This document shows positions 31,582 to 39,094 of a DNA stretch of 39,094 nucleotides, piece after piece. A model generated the notes under the pieces. The model did not search any database and was not told the origin of the DNA. It was given only the letters and a program-made list of their open reading frames with translations. Source of the DNA: Lysobacterales bacterium (GTDB lineage: Bacteria; Pseudomonadota; Gammaproteobacteria; Xanthomonadales; SZUA-36); NCBI GenBank assembly GCA_013042915.1, contig JABDPF010000003.1:1-39094 (forward strand), written 5' to 3'. The position numbers were made by a program, and so were the translations under genes. How positions within the stretch are numbered: position 1 is the first letter of the stretch; each line of letters opens with the position of its first letter.

Positions 31582-32785
31582 CTTCAAACCAACTATCGAA
31601 CCAAAGCCTCACACCGTCCATCGTGCTGCCGAAAAATCCCGCTTCGGGGACCTCGCCCAGCGTGATCAGCGCCGGGCTGGCCACCGTGCCGTCATCCAGC
31701 TTCACGTTGACCCTACCCACGACCTGGCCTTCGGTCAGCGGCGCGGTCAGCTGCGGCTCCACCTCAAGCTGCGCGCTGAGGTCATCGTATCGGCCTCGCG
31801 GAATGGTTACGAACAACTCGTCCCTGACACCCAGCGCCACGTTCTCGCTCAGGCCCTTCCACACGCGGGCCTGCGCCAGCTCCTGACCGGCCTGGTACAG
31901 CTGCACGGTTTCAAAAAACCGGAAACCGTAATTGAGCAGCGTCTGGGTTTCGCTGGCCCGGCTGGACTCGGACGCCGAACCCATCACCGTGCTGATCAGG
32001 CGCATGCCGTCGCGCTTGGCCGAGGAGGCCAGGCAGTAGCCCGCGGCCTCGGTGTGACCCGTCTTCAGGCCGTCGATCGCGGGATCGCGCCACAACAAAG
32101 TATTGCGGTTGTGCTGGCGAATGTTGTTGAAGGTGAATTCTTTTTCCGAGTACCACGGATAATAGTTCGGAAAATCACGGATCGTGGCCGCGCTGAGAAT
32201 GGCAATATCGCGAGCCGTAGTGTAATGATCGGGGTCGGGCAGGCCGGTGGCGTTGCGGAAGTGGGTGCCCGTCATGCTCAGCTGCTCGCCGTAGTGGTTC
32301 ATCAGGGCCGCGAAGGCTTCCTCGGTGCCGGCCACGTGTTCGGCCAGCGCCACGCTCGAGTCGTTCCCTGACTGGATGACCATGCCTCGGATCAGGTCCT
32401 CGACGCTGACCTGCATTTTCGGATCGATAAACATGCGCGAGCCGCCAGTGCGCCAGGCCTTCTCGCTAACCGGCACCTCTTGGTCCAGCGTGATGTTGCC
32501 CTGCGCCAGCTCGGCGAACACCACGTAGGCGGTCATCAGCTTGGTGATGCTGGCGGGCTCGACCCGCATGTCGGCGTTGTGCTCGACCAGGATGTCGCCG
32601 CTGAAGTAGTCCTGCAGGAGGTAGCTTTTCGCCCCCAGCTGCGGCGCAGCCGGAATGGGCGGTGCGGACGCCCGTGGCTTGCTCAGCGCGCTGTCGGGGA
32701 CAGGCGCCTGGGCCCCCAGGGCGCCGGCGAAGAGGGTCAGCGCCAGCAGTAACGATGCCGACACGGAAAACGGGATTCTTTTCAT
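31553..32785 (-). CDS. dacA: D-alanyl-D-alanine carboxypeptidase (PBP5/6 type)
   Basis: DacA trims the terminal D-Ala from peptidoglycan pentapeptides in the periplasm. The 410-residue protein has a signal peptide (SASLLLALTLFAGALGAQA), then the three active-site motifs SITKLM (SxxK), SGN in QSGNDSS, and KTG in GLKTGHTEAAG. A C-terminal beta domain (about 290-380) precedes an amphipathic membrane-anchoring helix (FFGSTMDGVRLWFDSWF), typical of PBP5 and PBP6. The start is ATG 32785. It lies 52 bases after rlpA and overlaps ybeD, in the same order as the E. coli mrd-rlpA-dacA region. Confidence 0.95.
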   Translation of the reverse strand: MKRIPFSVSASLLLALTLFAGALGAQAPVPDSALSKPRASAPPIPAAPQLGAKSYLLQDYFSGDILVEHNADMRVEPASITKLMTAYVVFAELAQGNITLDQEVPVSEKAWRTGGSRMFIDPKMQVSVEDLIRGMVIQSGNDSSVALAEHVAGTEEAFAALMNHYGEQLSMTGTHFRNATGLPDPDHYTTARDIAILSAATIRDFPNYYPWYSEKEFTFNNIRQHNRNTLLWRDPAIDGLKTGHTEAAGYCLASSAKRDGMRLISTVMGSASESSRASETQTLLNYGFRFFETVQLYQAGQELAQARVWKGLSENVALGVRDELFVTIPRGRYDDLSAQLEVEPQLTAPLTEGQVVGRVNVKLDDGTVASPALITLGEVPEAGFFGSTMDGVRLWFDSWFEDDESGTEPE

Positions 32786-32837
32786 GGTTTGATCACTGGA
32801 TCGCTAGGTTAATTGGGTTGACCTGCCTGCGGCCGGT

Positions 32838-33641
32838 TCAACGCTTGACGGTATGCGGCCTTTCGAAGCCAAGTTCAATGGCGCGTTGCGCAGCGCGCTC
32901 GGCCTCGGTGGCGCTGGCGTAGGGGCCCAACCATACACGGTAGAGCCCGCCGCCGTCACGGATCGACACCGGGACCAAGTCCGCCCGCTCCAGCCGGCGC
33001 TTCAATTCCTGCGCACCCTCGCGGCGTGAATACGCGCCCGCCTGCAGCCAGTTCTCGGATGGTACCGCTTTTGGCGGAGACCTGTGGGCGACTTCACTGC
33101 CGCCGCCCACGTCGATGGCGCGAACCTCCACGTTGGCGGTGCCGGTTCCGATCATGCCCAGGCGCAGCGCCGCGCCGTAGGACATGTCGATCAGGCGGTT
33201 GTCCTTGAACGGGCCACGATCGTTGATCTTGACGATTACCCTGAGGCCGTTGTCCAGGTTGGTCACCTCGGCGTAGGTCGGAAGCGGCAGGGACTTGTGC
33301 GCGGCGGTCGCCAGGTGCATGTCGTAGGGCTCGCCGCTGGAGGTGCGGCGGCCGTGGAACTTGCTGCCATACCAGGAGGCCATGCCACGCGCCCGGTAGC
33401 CCTGGCTGCTGGGCATCACGGTGTAGGTCTTGCCGAACACTTCGTACGGCGAATGGTTTCCGTAGCGCGCTCGCGGCTCGGCCCGGGGCACGGCGTCTTT
33501 CACATCGTCGGCCGAAATGTCCGCGGTGGACGGCCCGTCCACGGGCGTGCCGGACGTCGACCGGGGCGGCTTGTCGGCACAGGCGGCCAGCAACAGGCAG
33601 GCCACGCCCGTCACGGCAGCCTTGCACAGGAAACCCTTCAC
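32838..33641 (-). CDS. rlpA: RlpA lipoprotein (septal lytic transglycosylase-like)
   Basis: This 267-residue outer-membrane lipoprotein has a signal peptide with lipobox LLAAC (Cys near 21), a double-psi beta-barrel of the RlpA family at about 80-175 (GMASWYGSKFHGRRTSSGE, ATAAHKSLPLPTYAEVTN, VKINDRGPFKDNRLIDMSYGAA) and a C-terminal SPOR domain (NWLQAGAYSRREGAQ to LGFERPHTVKR). In Pseudomonas RlpA cleaves denuded glycan strands. The Asp of NDRGPF and the His of KFHGR, expected for activity, are present. It starts with GTG 33641, which overlaps the mltB stop as GTGA. Confidence 0.94.
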   Translation of the reverse strand: MKGFLCKAAVTGVACLLLAACADKPPRSTSGTPVDGPSTADISADDVKDAVPRAEPRARYGNHSPYEVFGKTYTVMPSSQGYRARGMASWYGSKFHGRRTSSGEPYDMHLATAAHKSLPLPTYAEVTNLDNGLRVIVKINDRGPFKDNRLIDMSYGAALRLGMIGTGTANVEVRAIDVGGGSEVAHRSPPKAVPSENWLQAGAYSRREGAQELKRRLERADLVPVSIRDGGGLYRVWLGPYASATEAERAAQRAIELGFERPHTVKR

Positions 33642-34621
33642 TCGCCGTGGGCCTGCGCGATGGCGTCGGCCAGGTCGTGCACCGCCATGGCGTACAGCGG
33701 GCTTCGGTTGTAACGGGTGATCACGTAAAAGTTCTTGAAGGTCACCCAGAAACTGTCGCCGTCTTCCTCGACCAGGCGTGTGACCGCGGCCGGGGTGTCG
33801 GACGCGATGTCGTCGACCGGGGTAAAACCCGCTTCGGCCAGTTCCGCCAGGGTCAGCTCGGGCTTCAGCTTGCTTCGCGAGACGCGTTCCATGTCGGCAC
33901 CCTCGGCGACCCGGGCGCGCGAGGTGACGGGCTGTTCCGCCTGCCAGCCATGGCGGTGGAGATAATTGGCGACGCTGCCGATCACGTCGGCAAGCGAATT
34001 CCAGAGATCGCGGCGACCGTCGCCGTCCATGTCCACCGCGTATTCGAGGTAGCTGCTGGGCATGAACTGGCCCAGGCCCATCGCACCGGCGTACGAGCCT
34101 TCCACCTGGTCGAGGGGCAGACCTTCTTTTTGGCCCAGCACCAGGAAGTTCATCAACTCCTTGGAGAAAAACCCGGAGCGGTCGCGGATCTCGCTGGGGT
34201 AATAAAACGACAGCGTGGTCAAGGCATCGAGCACGCGGTAGCGCCCGGTGATGCGGCCGTAAAACGTCTCGACGCCGATGATGGAGACGATGTATTCGGG
34301 GTCGACGCCGAAGCGGTCGGACGCCTGGTTGATCAGGGCCTCGTTCTCGCGCCAGAACTCAACGCCGCCGTCGATGCGCTTCTCGGTCAGGAAGATCGGC
34401 CGGTACTCGTGCCAGTCCTTGCCCTCGGCCGGGCGCGTCATCGCGTCCACGATTGACTGCTTGAAGCGCGCGCCCTCCAGCAGCGCGGTGACCTCGGCCG
34501 GGTCCAGGCCATATTCCTCGGCCGCCCTGGCCGCAAACTCCTCGGCGCCCGGGTGCTGCTGCGCCATGCAGGAGGCGCTGAGAATGGAAACCAGTGCCAG
34601 CATGAGCACTCTTTTCAGCAT
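33638..34621 (-). CDS. mltB: Membrane-bound lytic murein transglycosylase B
   Basis: This 327-residue lytic transglycosylase has a lipoprotein signal (LKRVLMLALVSILSASC) and the family-103 core. The catalytic Glu lies in IIGVETFYGRITG. Other landmarks are LTTLSFYYPSEIRDRSGFF, GSYAGAMGLGQFMPSSYL, DGDGRRDLWNSLADVIGSVANYLHRHGW, and the C-terminal NFYVITRYNRSPLYAMAVHDLA. The ATG at 34621 with AGGAA before it is chosen over upstream in-frame codons up to 34690, which would add residues that are not signal-like. It sits 71 bases after rodA and couples to rlpA through a GTGA overlap. Confidence 0.94.
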   Translation of the reverse strand: MLKRVLMLALVSILSASCMAQQHPGAEEFAARAAEEYGLDPAEVTALLEGARFKQSIVDAMTRPAEGKDWHEYRPIFLTEKRIDGGVEFWRENEALINQASDRFGVDPEYIVSIIGVETFYGRITGRYRVLDALTTLSFYYPSEIRDRSGFFSKELMNFLVLGQKEGLPLDQVEGSYAGAMGLGQFMPSSYLEYAVDMDGDGRRDLWNSLADVIGSVANYLHRHGWQAEQPVTSRARVAEGADMERVSRSKLKPELTLAELAEAGFTPVDDIASDTPAAVTRLVEEDGDSFWVTFKNFYVITRYNRSPLYAMAVHDLADAIAQAHGE

Positions 34622-34692
34622 GTCGAGAATTCCTTGTACATCGTAAGCGGGCATTTTAACCCCAAAATCGCCCCTGATTTCCGGGCCCACTG

Positions 34693-35784
34693 TCAGCGTA
34701 TGAAATTACGATGGCCGTAAATGGACATCAATATGCCGAAACCGGCCAGCAGGGTGACAATCGAGGTGCCGCCGTAGCTGACCAGCGGTAGGGGCACACC
34801 CACCACCGGCAACAGGCCGGAGACCATTGCCGCGTTAACCAGCACATAGACGAAAAACGTCAGGCCCAGTGCCCCGGCCAGCAGGCGGGCGTAGGTAGAG
34901 CGTGCCAGCGCGGCGATGTAGAGGCTTCGACCGACGATATAAAGGTAGACGGCGAACAGGGCCAGCACACCGACCAACCCGAATTCTTCCGACAGCACCG
35001 CCAGGATGAAATCGGTATGCCGCTCGGGGATGAATTCCAGGCGCGATTGCGTGCCGGTCAGCCAGCCCTTGCCGAACAGGCCGCCCGAACCCACGGCGAT
35101 CTTGGACTGGATGATGTTCCAGCCGCTACCCAGCGGGTCGGATTGCGGGTCGAGAAACGTCAGCACGCGCTGCTTCTGGTAATCGTGCATGACCAACCAC
35201 AGCGCCGGCAGGGCGGCGATGCCGGCCCCGACGAGTCCGAATATCACCCGCCATCGCAGCCCCGACAGGAACAGCGCGAAGGCCCCGCTGATCCCCACCA
35301 GCAAGGCCGTGCCGAGGTCGGGCTGGCGCAGGATCAGCACCGCCGGGATGGCCAGGATGGCGGCCGCGACCAGGACCGTCACGAAATCCGGCGGCAGGCG
35401 GCGCGGATGCAAGTACCAGGCCATCATCATCGGCACCGCCAGCTTCATGATTTCGGAGGGCTGAAAGCGGAAGAAGCCGAGGTCCAGCCAACGGTTGGTG
35501 GCGCGACCGGTGCCGACGAACCAGGTGGCCAGCAACAGCAGCACGCCCAGCATGTACAGCCACGGCGTCCAGATACGCAGGATGTGCGGCGGCACCTGGC
35601 TGAGCACCAGCAGCGCAACGAGACCGACGCCCAGGCGAACCGCCTGGCGGTACACGACGTCCGTGCTGCTGCCCGAGGCGCTGTAAAGAACCACCAGCCC
35701 CATCGCCATCAACAGCAACAGCGCCGCGAGCAGTGGAACATCGAGCTGGGGCCACTTGACCCACGTGGGAAGAAGGCGCCTCAC
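34693..35784 (-). CDS. rodA: Rod-shape SEDS glycosyltransferase RodA
   Basis: RodA is the SEDS-family peptidoglycan polymerase that pairs with PBP2 (MrdA) in the elongasome. The 363-residue, ten-segment membrane protein has LVVLYSASG, ATNRWLDLGFFRFQPSEIMKLAVPM, LRQPDLGTALL (carrying the active-site Asp), QSKIAVGSGGLFGKGWLTGTQ, FIPERHTDFILAVLSEEFGL and VPLPLVSYGGTS. Translation begins at GTG 35784, overlapping the mrdA stop as GTGA. It is followed by mltB, so synthesis and cleavage enzymes are encoded together. Confidence 0.97.
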   Translation of the reverse strand: MRRLLPTWVKWPQLDVPLLAALLLLMAMGLVVLYSASGSSTDVVYRQAVRLGVGLVALLVLSQVPPHILRIWTPWLYMLGVLLLLATWFVGTGRATNRWLDLGFFRFQPSEIMKLAVPMMMAWYLHPRRLPPDFVTVLVAAAILAIPAVLILRQPDLGTALLVGISGAFALFLSGLRWRVIFGLVGAGIAALPALWLVMHDYQKQRVLTFLDPQSDPLGSGWNIIQSKIAVGSGGLFGKGWLTGTQSRLEFIPERHTDFILAVLSEEFGLVGVLALFAVYLYIVGRSLYIAALARSTYARLLAGALGLTFFVYVLVNAAMVSGLLPVVGVPLPLVSYGGTSIVTLLAGFGILMSIYGHRNFIR

Positions 35785-37679
35785 TGCACCACCCCCTGCG
35801 CCAGCCAGGCGTCGATCACGGCTCTCGCCAGCGGCGCGGCCTCGGTTGAGCCGCCACCGCCGTGCTCAACCACCGCGGCCACCACGATGCGGGGATTCTC
35901 GAACGGCGCGTAGGCAATAAACAAGGCGTGGTGGCGAAGATGCGCCGCGGTATCCTCGTCCATGTCTTCGTCGCGCTCTTGCGCCGCCACCTGCGCGGTT
36001 CCGCTCTTGCCGGCGATCACCAGGTCCGATTCGGGGCGGATAGCCCGCGCCGTGCCCTTTTCGCCGTGCACCACCCGTCGCATGCCCTCGCGGATGGTTT
36101 GCCAGTGTTCCTGCTCCACGGTCGGCACGCGCGCCACCACCGGAGCGGCATTGCGCGTGGCATGCGCGTCGCCCGGCCGCTTGCTGGCGTAGAGCAGTCG
36201 CGGCGCAAAGCGTGAGCCGCCGTTGGCCAGGGTGGCCAATGCGTTGGCCAGTTGCAGCGGCGTGGTCACGTTGAAACCCTGGCCAATGCCCGTGATGACG
36301 GTCTCGCCGGGATACCAGGGTTCGCCGAAGCGTCCGCGCTTCCACGGCCGCGACGGCAGCACACCCGACGCCTCTCCCAGCAAGTCCAGCCCGGTGGGCT
36401 CGCCGAACCCGAACGGCGCCAGGTAGTCGTGGATGCGGTCGATCCCGAGATCCAGCGCCAACTGGTAAAAGAAGGTATTGACCGACTGTTCCAGGGCCTC
36501 GTAGATGTTGACCGAGCCGTGCCCGCCCCGCTTCCAGTCGCGGTACGGCCGGGAGACGTTGGGCAGGTAATAAGCCCCGCCGGAAAACACCTCGTCGCTG
36601 TCGTTGATCACGCCCAGTTCCAGCCCGGCCAGGCCCAGGAAGGGCTTGATCGTCGAGCCCGGCTCGTAACCACCGATCAGGGCGCGGTTGAACAGCGGCC
36701 GGCCCGGCGCGGCGAGGATGGCCGCGTAGTCTCTCGAACTGATGCCGTGTACGAACAGGTTGGGGTCGTAGGCCGGCTTGCTCACCATGGCGATGACCGA
36801 GCCGTCGTTCGGATCGATGGCCACTACCGCACCGGGCCGGTCGCCCAGCGCGTCCCAGGCCGCCTGCTGCACCAGCACGTCGAGGGACAGCACCAGGTCG
36901 CTGCCGTGCTGCGGTGGCTGGCGCTCGAGCACTCGCAGGGTGCGTCCCGGTGCATTGGTCTCTACCTTTTCCAACCCGCTCGTGCCGTGCAGTTCGTCTT
37001 CGTAGTATTGCTCGATGCCGATTTTTCCGATGTGCGTGGTGCCCCGGTAGTTGCCGGCCTGGCCCAGGCTGTCGACGCGGTTCAGGTCGTCCGCGTCGAG
37101 CCGTCCGACGTAGCCCAGCACGTGGGTGAGCAGCTCGCCGAAGGGATAGTGCCGGGCCAGGTAGGGCACGACCTCGACGCCGTTGAAGCGGTGGCGATCA
37201 ACCGCAAAGCGCGCTACTTCCTCCTCGCTCAAGTTGAATTTCAGCGGCAGGCTGTCGAACACGCGGTGGTGACGGCGGTTGCGCTCGAACCGCTCGAGGG
37301 CCTCTTCGGGCAATTCAATGATGCGGCCCAGGTCGGCCAGCACGGTGTCGAGGTCTTCGATCTTCTCGGGCACTAGTTCCAGGCGATAGGCGGGGCGGTT
37401 CTCGGCCACCGGGCGCCCGCGGCGGTCGTAAATCAGGCCCCGGTTGGGCGGTATCGGCAGCACCCGCACCTGGTTGTTCACCGAGCGGGTCGCGAATTCC
37501 TCGTGCGCGACGATCTGCAGATAGAAAAACCGCGCGATCAGCAGCAACAATGCCGCTGCCACGATAATGAAGGCGGTCATCGCGCGGCCGCTGAACTGTC
37601 GCGCCTCGAGGGCCTGGTCCTTGATCGGGCGCCGGCGGCCGCCCGGCTTCAGGCGCGGTTTGAGACGCGCCGGGTTCAC
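35781..37679 (-). CDS. mrdA: Penicillin-binding protein 2 (elongation transpeptidase)
   Basis: PBP2 is the transpeptidase of lateral wall growth. The 632-residue protein has a basic cytoplasmic start (PARLKPRLKPGGRRRPIKD), one membrane helix (TAFIIVAAALLLLIARFFYL), the PBP dimer domain with PPNRGLIYDRRGRPVAENRPAYRL, and the transpeptidase domain with SxxK in GYEPGSTIKPF, SxN in EQSVNTFFYQ and KSG in AGKSGTAQ. The start is GTG 37679, overlapping the mreD stop as GTGA. Longer in-frame reading to 38087 is mreD antisense-frame sequence and is rejected. It is co-transcribed with mreCD and rodA. Confidence 0.96.
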   Translation of the reverse strand: MNPARLKPRLKPGGRRRPIKDQALEARQFSGRAMTAFIIVAAALLLLIARFFYLQIVAHEEFATRSVNNQVRVLPIPPNRGLIYDRRGRPVAENRPAYRLELVPEKIEDLDTVLADLGRIIELPEEALERFERNRRHHRVFDSLPLKFNLSEEEVARFAVDRHRFNGVEVVPYLARHYPFGELLTHVLGYVGRLDADDLNRVDSLGQAGNYRGTTHIGKIGIEQYYEDELHGTSGLEKVETNAPGRTLRVLERQPPQHGSDLVLSLDVLVQQAAWDALGDRPGAVVAIDPNDGSVIAMVSKPAYDPNLFVHGISSRDYAAILAAPGRPLFNRALIGGYEPGSTIKPFLGLAGLELGVINDSDEVFSGGAYYLPNVSRPYRDWKRGGHGSVNIYEALEQSVNTFFYQLALDLGIDRIHDYLAPFGFGEPTGLDLLGEASGVLPSRPWKRGRFGEPWYPGETVITGIGQGFNVTTPLQLANALATLANGGSRFAPRLLYASKRPGDAHATRNAAPVVARVPTVEQEHWQTIREGMRRVVHGEKGTARAIRPESDLVIAGKSGTAQVAAQERDEDMDEDTAAHLRHHALFIAYAPFENPRIVVAAVVEHGGGGSTEAAPLARAVIDAWLAQGVVQ

Positions 37680-38170
37680 CGCAGTCTCCGTTGCCTCATC
37701 GCGCCACGGAAGCGGTCCAGGGCGAGAAACAGCCAGGGCCAGGCCAGTAAGCCGGCCAGTGGCGGCAGCCAGAAGTCCAGCGAGGGCAGCGGATCGCCGC
37801 GCAGGCTGATGATCCACAACAGGATGATGCGGTCGTTCATCAGCAATGCCAGCACCGACACGGCCAGTTGCCATGGGGGGAAGAAGCGCAGGCGCGCCCG
37901 GAAGCGGGTGACGAGGTACACGATGATCACCAGGCTCAGCGCGTGCAGGCCCAGCAGGCTGCCGGTGAAGAGGTCGAGCACCAGGCCGAACACGAAGGCC
38001 ATGCCCAGGCCAATCCGGCCCTGCGTTTCCAGGCACCAGTAAATCATCACCAGCGCCACCCAGTAGGGCCAGATCACCGCGAGCCATGCCGGCAGCGGCA
38101 GGATGGTCAGCAGCAGCGCGACCACCAGCGAGCCGAAGATAGCGGAGTAGCGGTCGCGCCGGGCAATCAT
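37676..38170 (-). CDS. mreD: Rod-shape-determining protein MreD
   Basis: MreD is a small inner-membrane elongasome protein that works with MreC and helps activate PBP2/RodA. The 164-residue protein has five or six membrane segments (for example LVVALLLTILPLP, ALVMIYWCLE, GMAFVFGLVLDLFTGSLLG and LVIIVYLVTRF). The family landmark LDLFTGSLLGLHAL is present, and the length is normal. ATGA links its start to the mreC stop, and GTGA links its stop to mrdA. Confidence 0.95.
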   Translation of the reverse strand: MIARRDRYSAIFGSLVVALLLTILPLPAWLAVIWPYWVALVMIYWCLETQGRIGLGMAFVFGLVLDLFTGSLLGLHALSLVIIVYLVTRFRARLRFFPPWQLAVSVLALLMNDRIILLWIISLRGDPLPSLDFWLPPLAGLLAWPWLFLALDRFRGAMRQRRLR

Positions 38171-39094
38171 TCCGGGGCCTCGGCGGGGCCCGGCTCGGCC
38201 GGGGTTGGGGTGGACGGCTCTTCGCTTGCCTCTGCTCGGTTCAGTTTTTCATCCGGGAATTCCGTGTTATCCGTGCCCCCTCCCTGCGTGTCGTTTTCCT
38301 CCATCGGCTCCGCCGGGGCCTCTCGGGCCGAGATCAGCAACACCTCGCGGCCGCGGTCCAGCGCAGCCAGCGGTTGCGCCTCAACCACAATAAAAGTCTG
38401 GCCCTGTTCGCGGTCTATTCGGGTCACTCGTGCCACCGGGTAACCGCCCGGAAAACGGTCGCCCAGGCCCGAGGTGACCACCAGGTCGCCCTCACGTACG
38501 TCGGCCAGTCGCGGCACGTTGGGCAGTTTCAAGGTGCCGGTCTCGCCGGAACCAAATGCCACGGTGCGCAGCCCGGTGCGGTTGATCTGCACGGGCAGGG
38601 CGTGGTTGGGGTCGGAGATCAGCCGCACGGTTGCGTAGTGCAGATGGACGTCCTCCACCTGGCCCATCACACCGGCGCCGTCGATCACGGCCTGGCCCGT
38701 GACCACACCGTCGACCGAGCCACGGTCGATCAGCACCTTGTGGGAAAACGGATCGAGATCGACGCGCACCAGCTCGGCGAAGCGGTAATCGAAGGCGAGG
38801 ACCTCGGCGCCCTCGAACAGCGCGCGCAGGCGGCGATTTTCTTCGGTCAGGGTGTCGAGGCGCTGCAGTTCGGCCTGCTGTTGCAGAATCTGGCGGTGCA
38901 GCTCTTCGTTTTCATGGCGCAGGCTGCGGCGCGACTGGAACTGCTCGACGAGGGTGCGCGTGGCGCGAACCGGCCACTGCACCAGGTGGTAGACCGGCTC
39001 GACCGCGTACTCGAGCACGCTGCGCACCCGGGGCACGTACTGGCCGCGGTGGTCCATCGCCATCAACACCACGGCCAGCAGGCCGTAGGCCATC
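38167..39094 (-). CDS. mreC: Rod-shape-determining protein MreC (5' end outside window)
   Basis: MreC is the periplasmic scaffold of the elongasome that binds PBP2. The visible part (308 residues) starts within the membrane helix (YGLLAVVLMAMDHRG), so about 15 residues are missing beyond the right edge. A coiled coil follows at about 60-95 (SLRHENEELHRQILQQQAELQRL in part), then the two beta-barrel domains (ELVRVDLDPFSHKVLIDRG, VMGQVEDVHLHYATVRLISDP, LVVTSGLGDRFPGGYPVA). The C-terminal 50 residues are an acidic Pro/Glu/Thr-rich tail not needed by the family. mreB would be expected just outside the window. Confidence 0.95.
   Translation of the reverse strand, partial: MAYGLLAVVLMAMDHRGQYVPRVRSVLEYAVEPVYHLVQWPVRATRTLVEQFQSRRSLRHENEELHRQILQQQAELQRLDTLTEENRRLRALFEGAEVLAFDYRFAELVRVDLDPFSHKVLIDRGSVDGVVTGQAVIDGAGVMGQVEDVHLHYATVRLISDPNHALPVQINRTGLRTVAFGSGETGTLKLPNVPRLADVREGDLVVTSGLGDRFPGGYPVARVTRIDREQGQTFIVVEAQPLAALDRGREVLLISAREAPAEPMEENDTQGGGTDNTEFPDEKLNRAEASEEPSTPTPAEPGPAEAPE

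Noticed and set aside
1-39094. tRNA, rRNA, CRISPR arrays, integrase or toxin-antitoxin genes
   Set aside because: I scanned the gaps and both strands and found no cloverleaf with TTCGA-type arms, no spaced repeats, and no such gene families; the gaps are also too short for most of them.

Overview
The window is GC-rich, densely packed chromosomal DNA from a Gram-negative bacterium, most likely a gammaproteobacterium near the Chromatiales/Xanthomonadales boundary (a Wenzhouxiangella-like lineage is my best guess, from gene order and protein style, not from a search). Support comes from fis, membrane-bound plsB, mreCD-mrdA-rodA-mltB-rlpA-dacA-ybeD-lipB-lipA, mscL, Prc/Tsp and a FtsN-like SPOR protein. 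Several proteins carry acidic low-complexity tails, which could fit a salt-tolerant organism. Most of the window is housekeeping. I see no tRNA, rRNA, CRISPR array, phage or intact insertion sequence.

Layout. (1) 1-7483, plus strand: a partial coiled-coil protein, a DUF3426 zinc-ribbon membrane protein, fis, purH, purD, uvrD and pyrF, closely spaced, ending at an intrinsic terminator at 7600-7634. (2) 7732-10236: plsB alone. (3) 10286-12805: a small YdcH-like gene divergent from ttcA, then a TRAP solute-binding gene (dctP-like). This block is bounded by two diverged copies of one structured intergenic repeat. (4) 12882-14813, minus strand: a TRAP large permease gene (dctM) directly abutting a gamma-carbonic-anhydrase-like gene. 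No dctQ is present. (5) 14814-15146: an AT-rich gap with DnaA-box-like sites. (6) 15147-17475: argS and a FtsN-like SPOR gene. (7) 17472-24425, minus strand: a complete moxR-DUF58-DUF4381-batA-batB/C-batD operon. (8) priA (minus), divergent from mscL (plus). mscL converges on prc (minus) across a bidirectional terminator. (9) 29647-39094, minus strand: a ten-gene envelope and lipoate cluster in the order mreC (cut by the right edge), mreD, mrdA, rodA, mltB, rlpA, dacA, ybeD, lipB, lipA, with many 4-base start/stop overlaps.

How the genes work together. fis-purHD-uvrD-pyrF couples a growth-phase nucleoid regulator with nucleotide synthesis and DNA repair. The mre/mrd/rodA/mltB/rlpA/dacA group builds and trims lateral wall peptidoglycan, and the downstream lipBA pair lipoylates 2-oxoacid dehydrogenases. 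The MoxR/Bat operon encodes an AAA+ ATPase with von Willebrand A proteins and membrane partners, probably a metal-dependent chaperone or envelope-stress complex.

The least ordinary parts are the repeat pair, the TRAP system that is split, convergent and lacks dctQ, and the DnaA-box-bearing gap upstream of argS. I did not find a clearly new multi-gene system.
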